A DNA stretch of 64,000 nucleotides from the NCBI GenBank assembly GCA_016110215.1, contig JADWQD010000017.1, positions 248,001 to 312,000 on the forward strand, read 5' to 3'. Within the stretch, counting starts at the first letter, position 1. Each line of letters begins with the position of its first letter. This DNA comes from Capronia americana (Eukaryota; Ascomycota; Eurotiomycetes; Chaetothyriales; Herpotrichiellaceae). This document shows positions 19,914 through 30,455 of the stretch, in pieces. The translations under genes were made by a program, and so were the position numbers. The notes under the pieces were generated by a model that saw nothing but the letters and a program-made list of their open reading frames with translations, had not been told where the DNA came from and did not search any database.

Positions 19914-21488
19914 TCATAATTCACCCTCTTCACTACCATAATCGACCTTCTCTGCATCATCAATGTCATTGATGACATTCGATGCTGTTTCCTGTCGTCT
20001 CATTGATTGGGCTGGGCCTTCATCGACAAGTGGAGCAAGAGGGACACGAGAGGGCGCCCCTGCGTGCTCATTGCGCTCGTTCTGACTGTACATCCCATTG
20101 TCTCGACTTTCGGGACGACTCAGAGGTTGCACTTTGTCTGAGTGACCATTGCTATACGTCGAAGGAGCATTGTTCCAGTTTGAGCCCCCTGAAGAATGCC
20201 TCTTCGAGGAATTACTGTGATGCGAAGGTTGCGCAGAAGGGCGGCGAACTAGGTTGGGTTGAGGTACGCGGCTGGACGACGCGTTCACAATCTCGTCGAT
20301 CCGTTTTTGCACGTCGTCACCTAGACCAGCCGACTCATTGCGCGGCTGGCCGTCCGCCGGATTCGGGGGCGCTCGTGGTAGAGATCGTTGAGAGAGCTCC
20401 GGGTTGTCCTCTGTCGAATCTAGCCGCGTCCTTTTGGGAGAGGGACCAATGTGATGATCCCCACCGGGTCGCTCGGACGGGACGCTCGCACCCCATTCTC
20501 CAGAATGTTGGTCATCGGCTACATCTCTATCACGCTTGACCCCTTGACTGCCACTTCTCGCACTCATCGTAGGCGACAGATCAGGTTGGGGAGTGGCCGT
20601 GTGCCGTGTTCTGTCGAACATGGCGAGATCGTCGTCTTTGGTGTATGCATCTTTTTGACCTTGACGTGGCAAGGCCGGATTTTCGTAGACTTCGGCCATC
20701 AAGTTACAGCCTCGCTGAATTTCCTGGATGTCGAGGCCCAATTGCTCCCACCAGGGTCTTCCTGTCTCGTCATCAGGGAGCGTAACGCCGGCAAATTTGA
20801 CCCCCATATACAATGCACTCCCGGCAATCGTGGAAGGCGTCAATTGTAGGCACATGGTGGTGACAAGAGAATCGTTCAAGAAGGCCCAGGACGTATTTCG
20901 CAACTGCTTGTTTGCTTGAACATCGTAGTAGCGGAGGAAGTCGAGAAGGAGGCGATACGGCTGTTCGAGCTGCAAATCAAAGCACAGTGCCTCGAGCAGG
21001 AGGTCTTCGTTGTGCAAGATGGTGTCTCGCCATTTCCAGTATTCCTTGCTCTGATCATCTATCACCAGGTTTGGCGACTTCTGCGCGACGCGGCAGCATG
21101 CAACAACCAGCTCTTTCATCTTGCGGTAGTTCTCCTCCACCTTGGTGGCCAGAAAGAGGGCAGTTGCGGCGACGGAGTAGTGGTGGAGGCCTGGCTTGTT
21201 GTTCTGCACCATAGCGTGACGCATGAAGAAGCGATGCAGGTAGACCGATGCCGTGGCCAAGGTCAATTGAGGCAGCTTCAACATAATGCCCACCTGGGTA
21301 ATGAAATTGACCCCCTTCTGTCTATTGGCCAACTCTTGCGCCACAGGCATGCCATCGAGAATGCTGGGCGATAGCAGAAGCTCTTGCGAAGTAAACAGCC
21401 ACTGCGACTGGGTTCTTTCCAGAACGACATTTTTCGAGAACGACGGCGACGCATCGTTGCGCCTTGCTTCTTGAAAGGAGGGCATCAT
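19914..21488 (-). CDS. Transcriptional cyclin (cyclin T/K-like, CDK9-BUR1 partner type)
   Basis: A 524-residue, single-exon cyclin. It opens with the C-type transcriptional cyclin signature QWLFTSQELLLSPSILDGMP (residues about 29-48), then GVNFITQVGIMLKLPQLTLATASVYLHRFFMRH, the first cyclin box, and HYSVAATALFLATKVEENYRK, the kinase-contact region. The second box includes LQLEQPYRLLLDFLRYY and LQLTPSTIAGSALYMGVKFAG. Such cyclins pair with CDK9/BUR1- or CTK1-like kinases that phosphorylate RNA polymerase II in the nucleus. The C-terminal 220 residues are low-complexity (Ser, Pro, Arg, His) and end in DYGSEEGEL, a tail common in fungal orthologues. Which yeast gene it matches (Bur2 or Ctk2, or S. 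pombe Pch1) I cannot settle; Pch1-like is most likely. Confidence 0.88.
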   Translation of the reverse strand: MMPSFQEARRNDASPSFSKNVVLERTQSQWLFTSQELLLSPSILDGMPVAQELANRQKGVNFITQVGIMLKLPQLTLATASVYLHRFFMRHAMVQNNKPGLHHYSVAATALFLATKVEENYRKMKELVVACCRVAQKSPNLVIDDQSKEYWKWRDTILHNEDLLLEALCFDLQLEQPYRLLLDFLRYYDVQANKQLRNTSWAFLNDSLVTTMCLQLTPSTIAGSALYMGVKFAGVTLPDDETGRPWWEQLGLDIQEIQRGCNLMAEVYENPALPRQGQKDAYTKDDDLAMFDRTRHTATPQPDLSPTMSARSGSQGVKRDRDVADDQHSGEWGASVPSERPGGDHHIGPSPKRTRLDSTEDNPELSQRSLPRAPPNPADGQPRNESAGLGDDVQKRIDEIVNASSSRVPQPNLVRRPSAQPSHHSNSSKRHSSGGSNWNNAPSTYSNGHSDKVQPLSRPESRDNGMYSQNERNEHAGAPSRVPLAPLVDEGPAQSMRRQETASNVINDIDDAEKVDYGSEEGEL

Positions 21489-24453
21489 GGGTATTTCGAA
21501 TGACTCATGTGAGTCCGAAGTGAAAACGGTCCGGATGAAAGTGCGCGCCGCGCGACCGGGCTCGGTCTATGCCTCAAACTGCGACGGCAACATTTGGATC
21601 TGAATTCGAGGTCCGGTTGAACCCTGGTGGAGTCCAACTAGCCGATCGGGTGGAGGATGACAGCGACACCGAGAAGCAAGGAAGATGGTGGACTGGAGGT
21701 GGTGGACAGCGCAGCGCAGTTTGGAGCGACTTTGATAGAAGTTGACCCAGAGGCAAGGCTGTCGAGCGGGCCGCATAAGGCTGAATTTAGAGGCAACTGT
21801 CGCGGATTCTCTCACAATCACAACAACATCAAACCGCTTAGAAGCGACGAGATGCCCTCTAGTTCATAGCACATGATAACTAATAGCATCACAATGTCCG
21901 CTGTCGCCAATAATTACTATGCTATCAGACCCGATCAACGTGGAGCTTTGCGAAAGATGGCATCCTCTGTCCGAGGTGGGCGAGAATACCGGCTGCCCTG
22001 GTCCTCCAATGCCAACCCATTCTTGCACTCGTACGTGGCGAGTTTCCAGCTTACAATACTACTACTTGGAATGGCTAGATGCATTGGACTTAGCCATAAG
22101 GCAGTTCACACAGAGTTTGCCCTGTAGTGGATGCAACTCCCTTCTTTGGATTGTCTCATCACAGAAGGCCCATGACGTCCAAAGCCGAATATTCAACAGT
22201 CTTGCCGGCCATCAAGAGTGCGCGGTCCATAGATCTCTCTACATGCGTCCCATCTCTGAATGAGTCTCCTTACCACGCACGGCCTTCTACTCACGCAACC
22301 CTCTCATGCGGTTCGCAGATGTCGGATCCGAGGCCGTGACATACTGCCCGCCAGTTCTCTACCCTCACGTCCGCATACTACCGTGTAGACTCTAGCGAAG
22401 CTCCGTCGAGATTCCGTACGAAACGACTTGGACAAGGCCGAAAGATGCGCTTGGCGAACGCCGGGAGTGCGAGGACGACTCTTCCGTGCCGCGCTTATCC
22501 CTGCTCTTCCGACAATACGGGCTTAACGGTATGAACACTTTCCAGAAGCGGGTCCTAGAATTCCCGTCACCGCACTGCAGCCATGATGTGGAAAATCCAT
22601 CTTCGGGCTAGCTTCACCGGCCAGGGGATGATTTCCGAAAGATGTCCAAGCCGCAAAGCTGACTTCGAGACAGACCAAGCGTTGCCACATGCATTTTGCG
22701 GAGGGTTGTAGACTCCATAAGCCTGTCGCAAACTCGGTTGACTGCTAATTGGCCTCGGTCGAGGGGGCCTATAAGGTACGTAACGCCCGACTGCGCGAGC
22801 CCTTGGGTATTGTCGGCCATCCTCCTGCAGGTGGACGCCCCCTTAGGTAAGGCATGCCTAATGACGTGTGTGCTAAGCGCGACTTTCCATGTAGCTCGGC
22901 ACGTCCATCGCCCTCAAGACCCCGAGACCCTTTAGTGATTATGCAGCCCAACAACTCATGCCTATTGGCACGTTGCTGGCGACGAACGAGTAACCAGGCC
23001 GTCGGTCGTTCCTTTACTCATCCGAAGCGCGGACGATTGTGAACGGCCGCTGCGACTCGGGCGATCATGGAGACGCACAACAAGTAGTAGTCGTTGATTC
23101 GGCAGCCCTCCATCCGAAAATGGAGTTTCCAGCAAGAGATGCGACAGGCGCGCCTCCACGTACTACTACCCAGTCCGTATGTACGAGCTTCGAGGTACCT
23201 CACTGCGCCATGCCTTGGCTCGGCTAGCGAAGAACAGGGATGGATAGCCGTGGTAAACAATTTGGAAGCTTCCCAGATTCTAGCGCTTCCATCGCCTACC
23301 GGCCTTACACCTCACATCCTTCGCTTTCTATCTCACCCACGACCTGCGATGACTGCCTCCCGTTTTGGTTCCGAAGCTTTTTCACGATCAGCGAACTTTC
23401 TCCTTCACGCCCGGTCGCTCGTGTTCCCTTGCGACGTTACCTTACCTCATCTTACCAGGCGGCTGGCTGCGTGGGGCTGCTGCCCGTCCTTCAGCCGCTC
23501 GGGACATCCTTCGCCATGCGCCATATCGTCTGCATTCCGGCGATCGTCCATTATGCAATTCCACCTTAGTCGAGGCCTCCTGGCACGCTATGCTTCCTCA
23601 GGCCGTGTGTCACCAGGTGAGTCTCCGCCCGAGCGAAAAGACGACTCAACCGTGTCCCCTCCGTGAGGTAAGTCGGGAAGAAGGGGCTGGATCGCAGATG
23701 TCGAAGAGGGCTTAAACATCCAGGCGCACGTACTAGTGGCGCTCGCCTTTTCAAATCCCTCTTGATCGGCTAGGCATGGCATCGTGTCGGGGTATCGCGA
23801 CCAGCTCTCTGCTCTGATCCTCTTTTCCGGACAGCTAACGTGATATACATCTCGCCCCAGCCCCGTCCAGCGGCGAATTCAGATTTATGCACATGGTCCA
23901 CTGGCCCTCCAAGCTCCAAGTTTGTATGAGAGAAAAACTTGGATCTGTGCATCAGCTACTTTGGCATACGCGCTCTGCGAGGCCCTGGCCTGCAGCAAGG
24001 CCTGCAAGCTTATAAACATACCAAGGTCTCGTTTCGAGGGAGACATAGCCGCAGAACGGCGCCAATCCGCTAATACCAGCTACCTACAAGCGAGTCCCTT
24101 GCCGAAGCGCGGCGACACACTGCAGCTCTCCGGGGTCCCAGGTGCCAATAACGTCGACAATCGATGTATCAGCAGCAACCTAAACTCAATCAGGAGAAAG
24201 CCACAAGTCCACCCAACCCCAGCTCCTACGATTCCTGGACGTCAGGCACCTGCTTCGTTTATTGACTGACGCCATCATCCGCCTGCTGTCCTGTTTCGAT
24301 AGGCGTCGTCGTTTCGGAGCATTTGCGCGCAGGGATCTGCCGCGCGCAAAAGTCTGTCAGATCAGCCTTGGGTTTTACCTAATCTGAGTGCGACTTTGCC
24401 GCACACACCTCGTCAGTAACTGCCTAGGGACTCGAGATAGCCAACAGCGGGTC
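21489..24453. other. Gene-empty 3.0-kb region
   Basis: No gene recognised. It is not AT-rich, so it does not look RIP-degraded, and I see no terminal repeats or transposase motifs. The longest plus frame (23094-23666, 190 codons) has Arg/Ser-rich, low-information sequence and is probably chance. Part of the right end is the leader of the transcription-factor-like gene. Eroded gene or noncoding RNA remain possible. Confidence 0.4.
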
Positions 24454-26232
24454 ATGCCACCGAAAGCAAAACGATCAAAATCGCCCGACTCCCAATTCTT
24501 GTTCGTCAATGAAGACGCTTCAACGGTGACCCGGGCCACCAAGGATGCCGAACTGGATAGGACGAAACAGAGCCATGTACAACGGCAGAATTTCGCTCGC
24601 AAGCGTCGCCTGCGAGAGCAATCCGATCCCGCCCCGCAGACAAGCAGCCAGAGCTCCATCCCTCCCAGTCCTATCGCGGCTGGGCCATCCAGTTCATTAC
24701 CTCCAGAAGGCTTAACGGGCAGTGCAAGCTACTTCGACATCTTGCAGAGCATAGATCTGGGGGATCCGTTATTCCAATCAACAAGTCCTCCGTCTATCTC
24801 ACAAAGTCCTCTGGACCCTCGTCTGTCGGCTCTCTTCTCTGACCCTTTCGCTGCCACGCCAAAATCGCCTCTCGCCACGCCCCAGACAGGCAGTGGCTAT
24901 GGAGTCTCGCAGCCATATCGTGCGGGACATTACTTCGATGTACCGCCTCCAGGCTATAACATTGCCCAATCCACGAGAAACCCAGGAGCAGTCACCAGCC
25001 CACCGATGCCATTGACCAGAGTCTCGAGCCCACCCACCAGTAATCACCGAGCACTGGAACAGTGGGCACCGCCTCTGATTAAGCACTACAACACAGTCAT
25101 GCTTCCAGAGAAGTTCTGGAAAGATACGCAAAAGGTGCCTCTGGCTCGTTTCCGCCATGCTGCACTGATACATGTCGACATGCAGGCTTGCATGGCAGAA
25201 CCGGCGCATATGTACGCACTGCTAGCCACCGCAGCGGCTCAGATGATTGCTCGAGAAGGCAGACTGCTGCTACCAAATGTGCCGGAGGAAAACACACACA
25301 GGGTGACTACATTCTTCAAGACGAAAGCTATCCAAGCCCTGCGCGCCAAACTCTCTAGCGGACAACTCGACCACCACACTGCCGTGGACATTCACCGGCT
25401 CTATGCTTGCGGCATACATTCCGATAACGACGAAGCGGCCGAGCCTCATTTTCAAGCCTTGCTCTCTATGGTAGAAGCGCTCGGCGGGCTGAGCACGTTT
25501 GACGACTACCAACAGGAGAAATTGTTCATCCTGGATTGTATTGCGGCGCTGAAACGCCTCGGGGTCCCCCGTCTTCTCATGACCCTGGACCCAGGTCCAT
25601 TACCCGACGAAACATGGTCAGAAGTTGTGTCGCACAGTCCACACCAGTTCCCGCCTGGCTCGATGCTGGAGGCCTTATTGGAAGCCTCCCCCCAATGCCT
25701 CGTGCTTTCAGAGAGCATTACGGACCTAGTGGAAGTGTCCAGTGTATCAGTCTACTTGAACACCACCCCTCATTACGTCGAGGAATACTACCAGTGGTTC
25801 AGCTGGCGAACTCTGATCATTTTACACAAGTTGCTCTCGATGCCACTTCACTGCGAGATGGACGATAAGGCCGACAGCGTGAGGATTGCCTTAGCCTTCT
25901 GGACCGCCATCCTTCGCTCACCCCTTGTCGGTCGCCGGGCAGCATCTAGGTCTGTCTCTTCCTTGCATGCAAAGCTCGAAAACACAGATCTCGGAACATT
26001 GTGGCAACCCCGCACTGATTGCCTGCTTTGGATTTCCGTCTTCGGAGGTATCTGTTGCGTTGAAGGGGAGGAACTTGACTGGTTTGTGCACCTTGCACGG
26101 ACCGCGGCTACCGAGATCGGGGTGGGAAATGCGAAGGAGCTGGAAGACTTGTTGACGGCGTTTCTCTACGATCTACATTCACAGCGCGATGTCGTGCTGG
26201 AGTTTGCCGCCAGGATCTGGCCGAGCAGATGA
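24454..26232 (+). CDS. Fungal-specific transcription-factor-domain protein without zinc cluster
   Basis: A 592-residue protein, ATG at 24454 (MPPKAKRSKSPDSQ); the frame runs open upstream from an earlier ATG at 24388, giving 22 extra residues, but the lysine-rich start is typical. The N-terminus has the signature FLFVNEDAS, then KQSHVQRQNFARKRRLRE at residues 37-54, a motif of a fungal regulator-like family that lacks the six-cysteine cluster. A Pro/Ser-rich linker follows to about residue 185. The helical domain runs from about 195 (ALEQWAPPLIKHYNTVMLPEKFW, AEPAHMYALLATAAAQM, TTFFKTKAIQALRAKL, ALLSMVEALGGLSTF). It is probably a nuclear regulator; DNA binding is unproven because no known DNA-binding domain is seen. 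Single exon. Confidence 0.8.
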   Translation: MPPKAKRSKSPDSQFLFVNEDASTVTRATKDAELDRTKQSHVQRQNFARKRRLREQSDPAPQTSSQSSIPPSPIAAGPSSSLPPEGLTGSASYFDILQSIDLGDPLFQSTSPPSISQSPLDPRLSALFSDPFAATPKSPLATPQTGSGYGVSQPYRAGHYFDVPPPGYNIAQSTRNPGAVTSPPMPLTRVSSPPTSNHRALEQWAPPLIKHYNTVMLPEKFWKDTQKVPLARFRHAALIHVDMQACMAEPAHMYALLATAAAQMIAREGRLLLPNVPEENTHRVTTFFKTKAIQALRAKLSSGQLDHHTAVDIHRLYACGIHSDNDEAAEPHFQALLSMVEALGGLSTFDDYQQEKLFILDCIAALKRLGVPRLLMTLDPGPLPDETWSEVVSHSPHQFPPGSMLEALLEASPQCLVLSESITDLVEVSSVSVYLNTTPHYVEEYYQWFSWRTLIILHKLLSMPLHCEMDDKADSVRIALAFWTAILRSPLVGRRAASRSVSSLHAKLENTDLGTLWQPRTDCLLWISVFGGICCVEGEELDWFVHLARTAATEIGVGNAKELEDLLTAFLYDLHSQRDVVLEFAARIWPSR

Positions 26233-28154
26233 TTGCACGACCGGCTGCACCAGGAGCTTGGTTCGGCCACAAATTTCTTTCGCTGTCCGCAAACCATTCC
26301 TCCCAAGGCAGATGCTTGGGGGTCCGCCACCGCAGACCAATGTATCGAGTGAAAGTCAGATGATGGTGCGTTGTCGCGAAGCTCGCCGGGCTCGGCCGGG
26401 ACCCCCCGCGCTACCTCATGGCATCCTCCCCGTGATCTTGCACGACCTGTTTCTTGAACAGGAGATGGCCAAGGGCGGAGACCGTTTGCCCCCAACACGA
26501 CAGAACGAGCCTGACGTCCACAACCAGAGCTGTGATTGGGCGATGATGCTTAGGGTTGGCTGCAGGGGAGGCTTGGGCAGCTTACGTTTCAGCTCCAGAA
26601 TGGCGGCGTCTTTGAGTGAGCTGGCTTACCTCATCTACCGCCAGAAACGTTCCTCGGGTCGATCGAAAGCCTTCCAGGTCGTGCTGTGGAGACATCATTT
26701 CTGGCGTGCAGAGACTTCACATATCTGCAGGATAGCATGCGCGGACTGCTGGATGCTAGCCTCGCTTGTGACAAGTACCCAACGCTCAGGTGGCCAGACT
26801 AAAGGCGCTGGTTCATGAGATGCGGACTCTAGGTCAACTTTACCTGCACAGTAGCTGATTGTCGATGACGTTATGACGCCAAAAGGCTCTTCATGGGGCA
26901 GCATCGTGCGAGGGTGCGTCGTGAGTTTCGGTAGGCAGGTCATCATTGCGCCTAGCTGATATTCGACCATATCATCACGACGGCACCTAATCACTATCGG
27001 CAACGTATCATCAGCCTGTAGTGGAGAGCCGACCATACTTCAGGAAAGAACTACTGTCAGCTAGCAGTTACAAATCCATCGCTCGGGCATTTGCTCCGCC
27101 CAAACCCTGAACAATAGAAGGAGAAGAGACTACCACGTCCTAGGCAGGGCGACCAGCCTTGATGGAATAGTCAGACTGCCTGATCAGAAATCAGCGGGGT
27201 TGACAAGGTAGCCGCATCTCTTCCCACCAGAAAGAGGATCGTCCAAATCCGGGGTATCGGAGCAGTTGGTCGGCGTGCTCAAGGCTTCGGTTCACGGCGG
27301 ATTCAGTCAACGACGCAACGTGAATCTTTCTTCCCGATCGGACCGCCCTTCGCTTTTCCTTAAGAAGAATTCTCATTTTCCTTACCGACCTTGCAGGGCT
27401 CGGCAAACATGAAATCAGGGATCGATAGCGTCCGTCGGCCGGCTCAACTTTGAGTCATCCGCTTCCCGGCATTTGAGGAAGCACTTAAGGTCAGGTAGTC
27501 GCGTTATCATTAACGGTGTGTCTGGTGCTCGATGATCGTACTGGCGGTATAAATGTCCTCGACAATATCTGAGCCACTTGCTCGGGTGGAAGCCATTTCC
27601 GTAGATTAGCAAGTTTGATTTCTATATGTAAGAAGTAGTATCTTTCAGGGGAATACCACGTGGCAATCAAGCCTTTGCAACCTGGATCTTTTATTCCATG
27701 CCATTGGCACCGGCAGACACGGCGTCACCCACGGTCAGATCTCATCTTGGCGTCAGAATGGTGGAAAACAGCGAATCAATTAGGTAAGATTTTGGTGAAT
27801 TCTGTGAATTTTTGACCAATTTTTGACCAATTTTTTCGTTTCCTGTCGTCATCCGAAACGAACATTTTCCCTATAGCGTCGGTCTCGTCCATGTCCGACC
27901 AAATCCTGCCTTCTCCGGACGGTGAGAGTCACAACATTGGTAATGGAAAGGGTCCTCGGGGACGGGCTGGGCATACTTCTCGTTATGTACTGTAGTTTTC
28001 AACGCCACTTCATTCGAAAGAAAACCGCGATTTGTGGAGGTCGTTTGAATCTTCTCCATTGATGGGGAGTCTCTCTGTCCGTCCTTCACCTCACCTTCAC
28101 CTCACCTCACTTCACCGGACCAGCGCACGTCTGCTACGACGACATCATTAGCTG
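26233..28154. other. Intergenic, 1.9 kb
   Basis: No gene recognised. Small frames at 26189-26818 and 26695-27036 lack domains. The right half becomes AT-rich and holds an 11-base tandem at 27807-27836; the last 80 bases before the exporter's ATG are a CACCTT/CACCTC tract. Confidence 0.5.
27807..27836. repeat. AATTTTTGACC tandem, period 11
   Basis: Two full units of AATTTTTGACC and most of a third, in AT-rich DNA about 320 bp upstream of the MFS exporter start. Period 11 is near one helical turn. No function is known. Confidence 0.8.
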
Positions 28155-29789
28155 ATGACAGCCTTTGACTACGAACCGAAGGAAGGCATTCCAATCCAAG
28201 ATGGAGCTCCGACAAACAGCACAACATCCGCCTCCTCGTCTGCCTTGTCGGACGAGCACAACACATTGTCTGACACAGATGCCATAGACTGGCTGCCCGA
28301 CGACCCGGAAAACCCGTACAACTGGTCGGCTTCGAAGAAATGGGCCATCACCGCCGTGGGCATCCTGGCCACGTTCACCACGATCCTGAACGGCACGATG
28401 ATCACGGTCGCGCACGAGGCCATCAACGATGCGTTCCACGTCAGCGACGCCACATTCCCCAATTCCTACTGGCCGGTGACGAGCTGGGCCCTGGGCGGCG
28501 CGCTCTCCGGCCTGGTCATCCTACCGCTGATGGAAGATTTCGGCGTCCGCCCCGCCTTCCTGACGACGTACGTGGTGTTCATCCTGTTCATCATCCCGCA
28601 GGCCGTGGCCGCCAACTTTGCTACGCTCATCGTCTCGCGGTTCTTCAGCGGCGGCTGCGTCTCGGTGCTGAGCAACACGGCCGCCGCCCTGATCGGGAAC
28701 ATCTGGGAAGGCGACCGCGCCAGGACGATCCCCATGTCGCTGTTCGTGACGCTCTATCTCGCCGGGAGCAGCATGGGCCCCGTCATCGCGGGCATCATCT
28801 TCCAGACGCTCGGCTGGCGCTGGATCTCCTACATGCAAATCATCTGGTACTCGGCCCTGTTCCCGATCTACGTCTTCTTCTTTCAGGAGAGCCGCGGCAC
28901 CATCATCTTGCACCGACGGGCCGTGAAGCTTCGACGCGAGACCGGCGGCCGTCACCATAGCGCCGCCGTGCAGGGCCCGGGCGTCAAAACGACACTGGCC
29001 CGCAAACTGGCGCACAGCACGCAACGGCCCCTGCGCATGCTCTTCACCGAACCCGTCCTCTTCACCTTCACGCTCTGGTCGGCCTTCATGATCGGCACCG
29101 TCTACCTGTTCACCCAATCCGTCGAGCAGGTCTTCTCGGCCCTGTACGGCTGGACGGCCAGCCAAGCCGGCTACGTGCAGGCGGCCATCGTGCTGGGCGA
29201 GCTCGTGGGCTGGACAGGCGTCCTGGTCTCCGCACGCCTCTACTTCAACTCGGCCTCCCGCAACGTCGAAGTGCCCGGCACCCCCATCCCGGAGGCGCGC
29301 CTGTACGTCAGCGTGGTGGGCAGCTTCGTCGGCGTCGCGGGCGGCATGTTCGTCTACGGCTGGACCGCGTGGCCGTCGGTCCCCTGGATCGCGCCGGCCA
29401 TCGGGCTCGCCATGGTCGGGTACGGCGTCGAGGTCGTCGTGCTGGCCATCGCCGACTACGTCGTCGACGCGTACGCCATGTACGCTGGCAGCGCCGTCGC
29501 CGCGGTCGTGCTGGGCGAGAATCTCTTCTCGGCCTTTCTCCCCCTAGCCGCCCAGGCCATGTATGGCAACCTGGGCCCCCGGTGGGCGAGCAGTCTCCTG
29601 GGCTTCCTCGCTTTGGTGCTGAGTCTGGCCCCCGTCGCGATCCTGGTCTGGGGCCCCACGCTGCGCCAGAGGAGTCCGTTCATGAAGGAGGCCATGGTCG
29701 AAAAGAGGCAGGTACAGGTGCAGATGCAGGCGCAGGTACAGCCGCAAATCGCGCGGGTGAGTTCGAATGCTGGAGCTCAACTCGTGTGA
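28155..29789 (+). CDS. MFS exporter, DHA1-type drug:H+ antiporter
   Basis: A 544-residue plasma-membrane transporter with about 12 helices. The cytosolic N-terminus carries DDPENPYNWSASKKW, the stretch found in fungal DHA1 multidrug exporters just before helix 1. Helix 4-5 region VSVLSNTAAALIGNIWEGDRARTIPMSLF contains the G-x-x-x-D-R-x-R-like loop, and LAGSSMGPVIAGIIFQTLGWRWISYMQ is the motif C/'GWRW' part of DHA1 proteins. A central loop (residues about 250-285) separates the two halves. The C-terminus is Gln/Val-rich (QVQVQMQAQVQPQ). Substrate unknown; export of toxic or secreted small molecules is typical. Third-position GC is very high compared with neighbours, creating long antisense frames. 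Confidence 0.88.
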   Translation: MTAFDYEPKEGIPIQDGAPTNSTTSASSSALSDEHNTLSDTDAIDWLPDDPENPYNWSASKKWAITAVGILATFTTILNGTMITVAHEAINDAFHVSDATFPNSYWPVTSWALGGALSGLVILPLMEDFGVRPAFLTTYVVFILFIIPQAVAANFATLIVSRFFSGGCVSVLSNTAAALIGNIWEGDRARTIPMSLFVTLYLAGSSMGPVIAGIIFQTLGWRWISYMQIIWYSALFPIYVFFFQESRGTIILHRRAVKLRRETGGRHHSAAVQGPGVKTTLARKLAHSTQRPLRMLFTEPVLFTFTLWSAFMIGTVYLFTQSVEQVFSALYGWTASQAGYVQAAIVLGELVGWTGVLVSARLYFNSASRNVEVPGTPIPEARLYVSVVGSFVGVAGGMFVYGWTAWPSVPWIAPAIGLAMVGYGVEVVVLAIADYVVDAYAMYAGSAVAAVVLGENLFSAFLPLAAQAMYGNLGPRWASSLLGFLALVLSLAPVAILVWGPTLRQRSPFMKEAMVEKRQVQVQMQAQVQPQIARVSSNAGAQLV

Positions 29790-30455
29790 GGACCAAACGC
29801 CTGTCAATCGGATCAAGTGCGTCGGAATTTTGGTATCTGTATAGACCAGACAGCAGAGCTGAATAGACGGTCCATCTTGGAAGTATATATCCAGGTTATA
29901 ATTATCTACATCTACATCTACATCTACATCTACATCTACATCTACACCCACGCCCACGCCCACATTGACGTGTAGCTACCTACACCTGGGCTCGGCACAA
30001 AATACTTCGAACGATACGTCATCACCTAGAGATGTGATCGACGAGACCGCGACTCGTTATGGCTCTAGTCTTCCATCTATCTATCTGTCTCTCAGATGCT
30101 GACGATTCATACGAATTCGCGGCCTGCCTGTGTCTTGTACTGTGTACACAATATCCTATATCTGACGAATGTTGTGGCGTGCATGGTTCCACTCTCAGCT
30201 GTCGCGACCCGCCTCATTGTAAGATTCATTACGACTCTCCTGGCTCCCGTCACGTCACGTCATACCCATTCGCACAGATCCAGCGAGTTGGGTTCTTGTG
30301 TTTGGGAAAACAGTTTATATATGCTATGCCCGGGCGCAATGACTGCTACATCGGCGTGCCCTCGTGGTGGCACCCACTAACTACTCTTGCGTCTTTACAT
30401 GTGTTTTCCCTGTATTATATTCAAACGTTGAACTTTTCCACATTTCGCTCTCAAT
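29790..30455. other. Intergenic between convergent transporters
   Basis: The 3' flanks of the MFS exporter and the OPT transporter. Contains the TCTACA hexamer array at 29905-29946; otherwise nothing seen. Confidence 0.55.
29905..29946. repeat. TCTACA hexamer microsatellite, seven units
   Basis: Seven perfect TCTACA units run directly into CCCACG units (29947-29963). It lies about 115 bases after the stop of the exporter. A variable-length marker; no function implied. Confidence 0.95.

Noticed and set aside
23094..23666. 190-codon plus-strand frame in the gene-empty region
   Set aside because: No domain, no convincing start context, Ser/Arg-rich chance composition; no flanking exons that join cleanly.
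28340..29866. Several long frames in other registers over the DHA1-type exporter
   Set aside because: They are Arg/His/Pro-rich shadows caused by GC-rich codon use.
29905..29963. Regularly repeated hexamers considered as a CRISPR-like array
   Set aside because: Units are uninterrupted six-base tandems without spacers, a plain microsatellite in a eukaryote.
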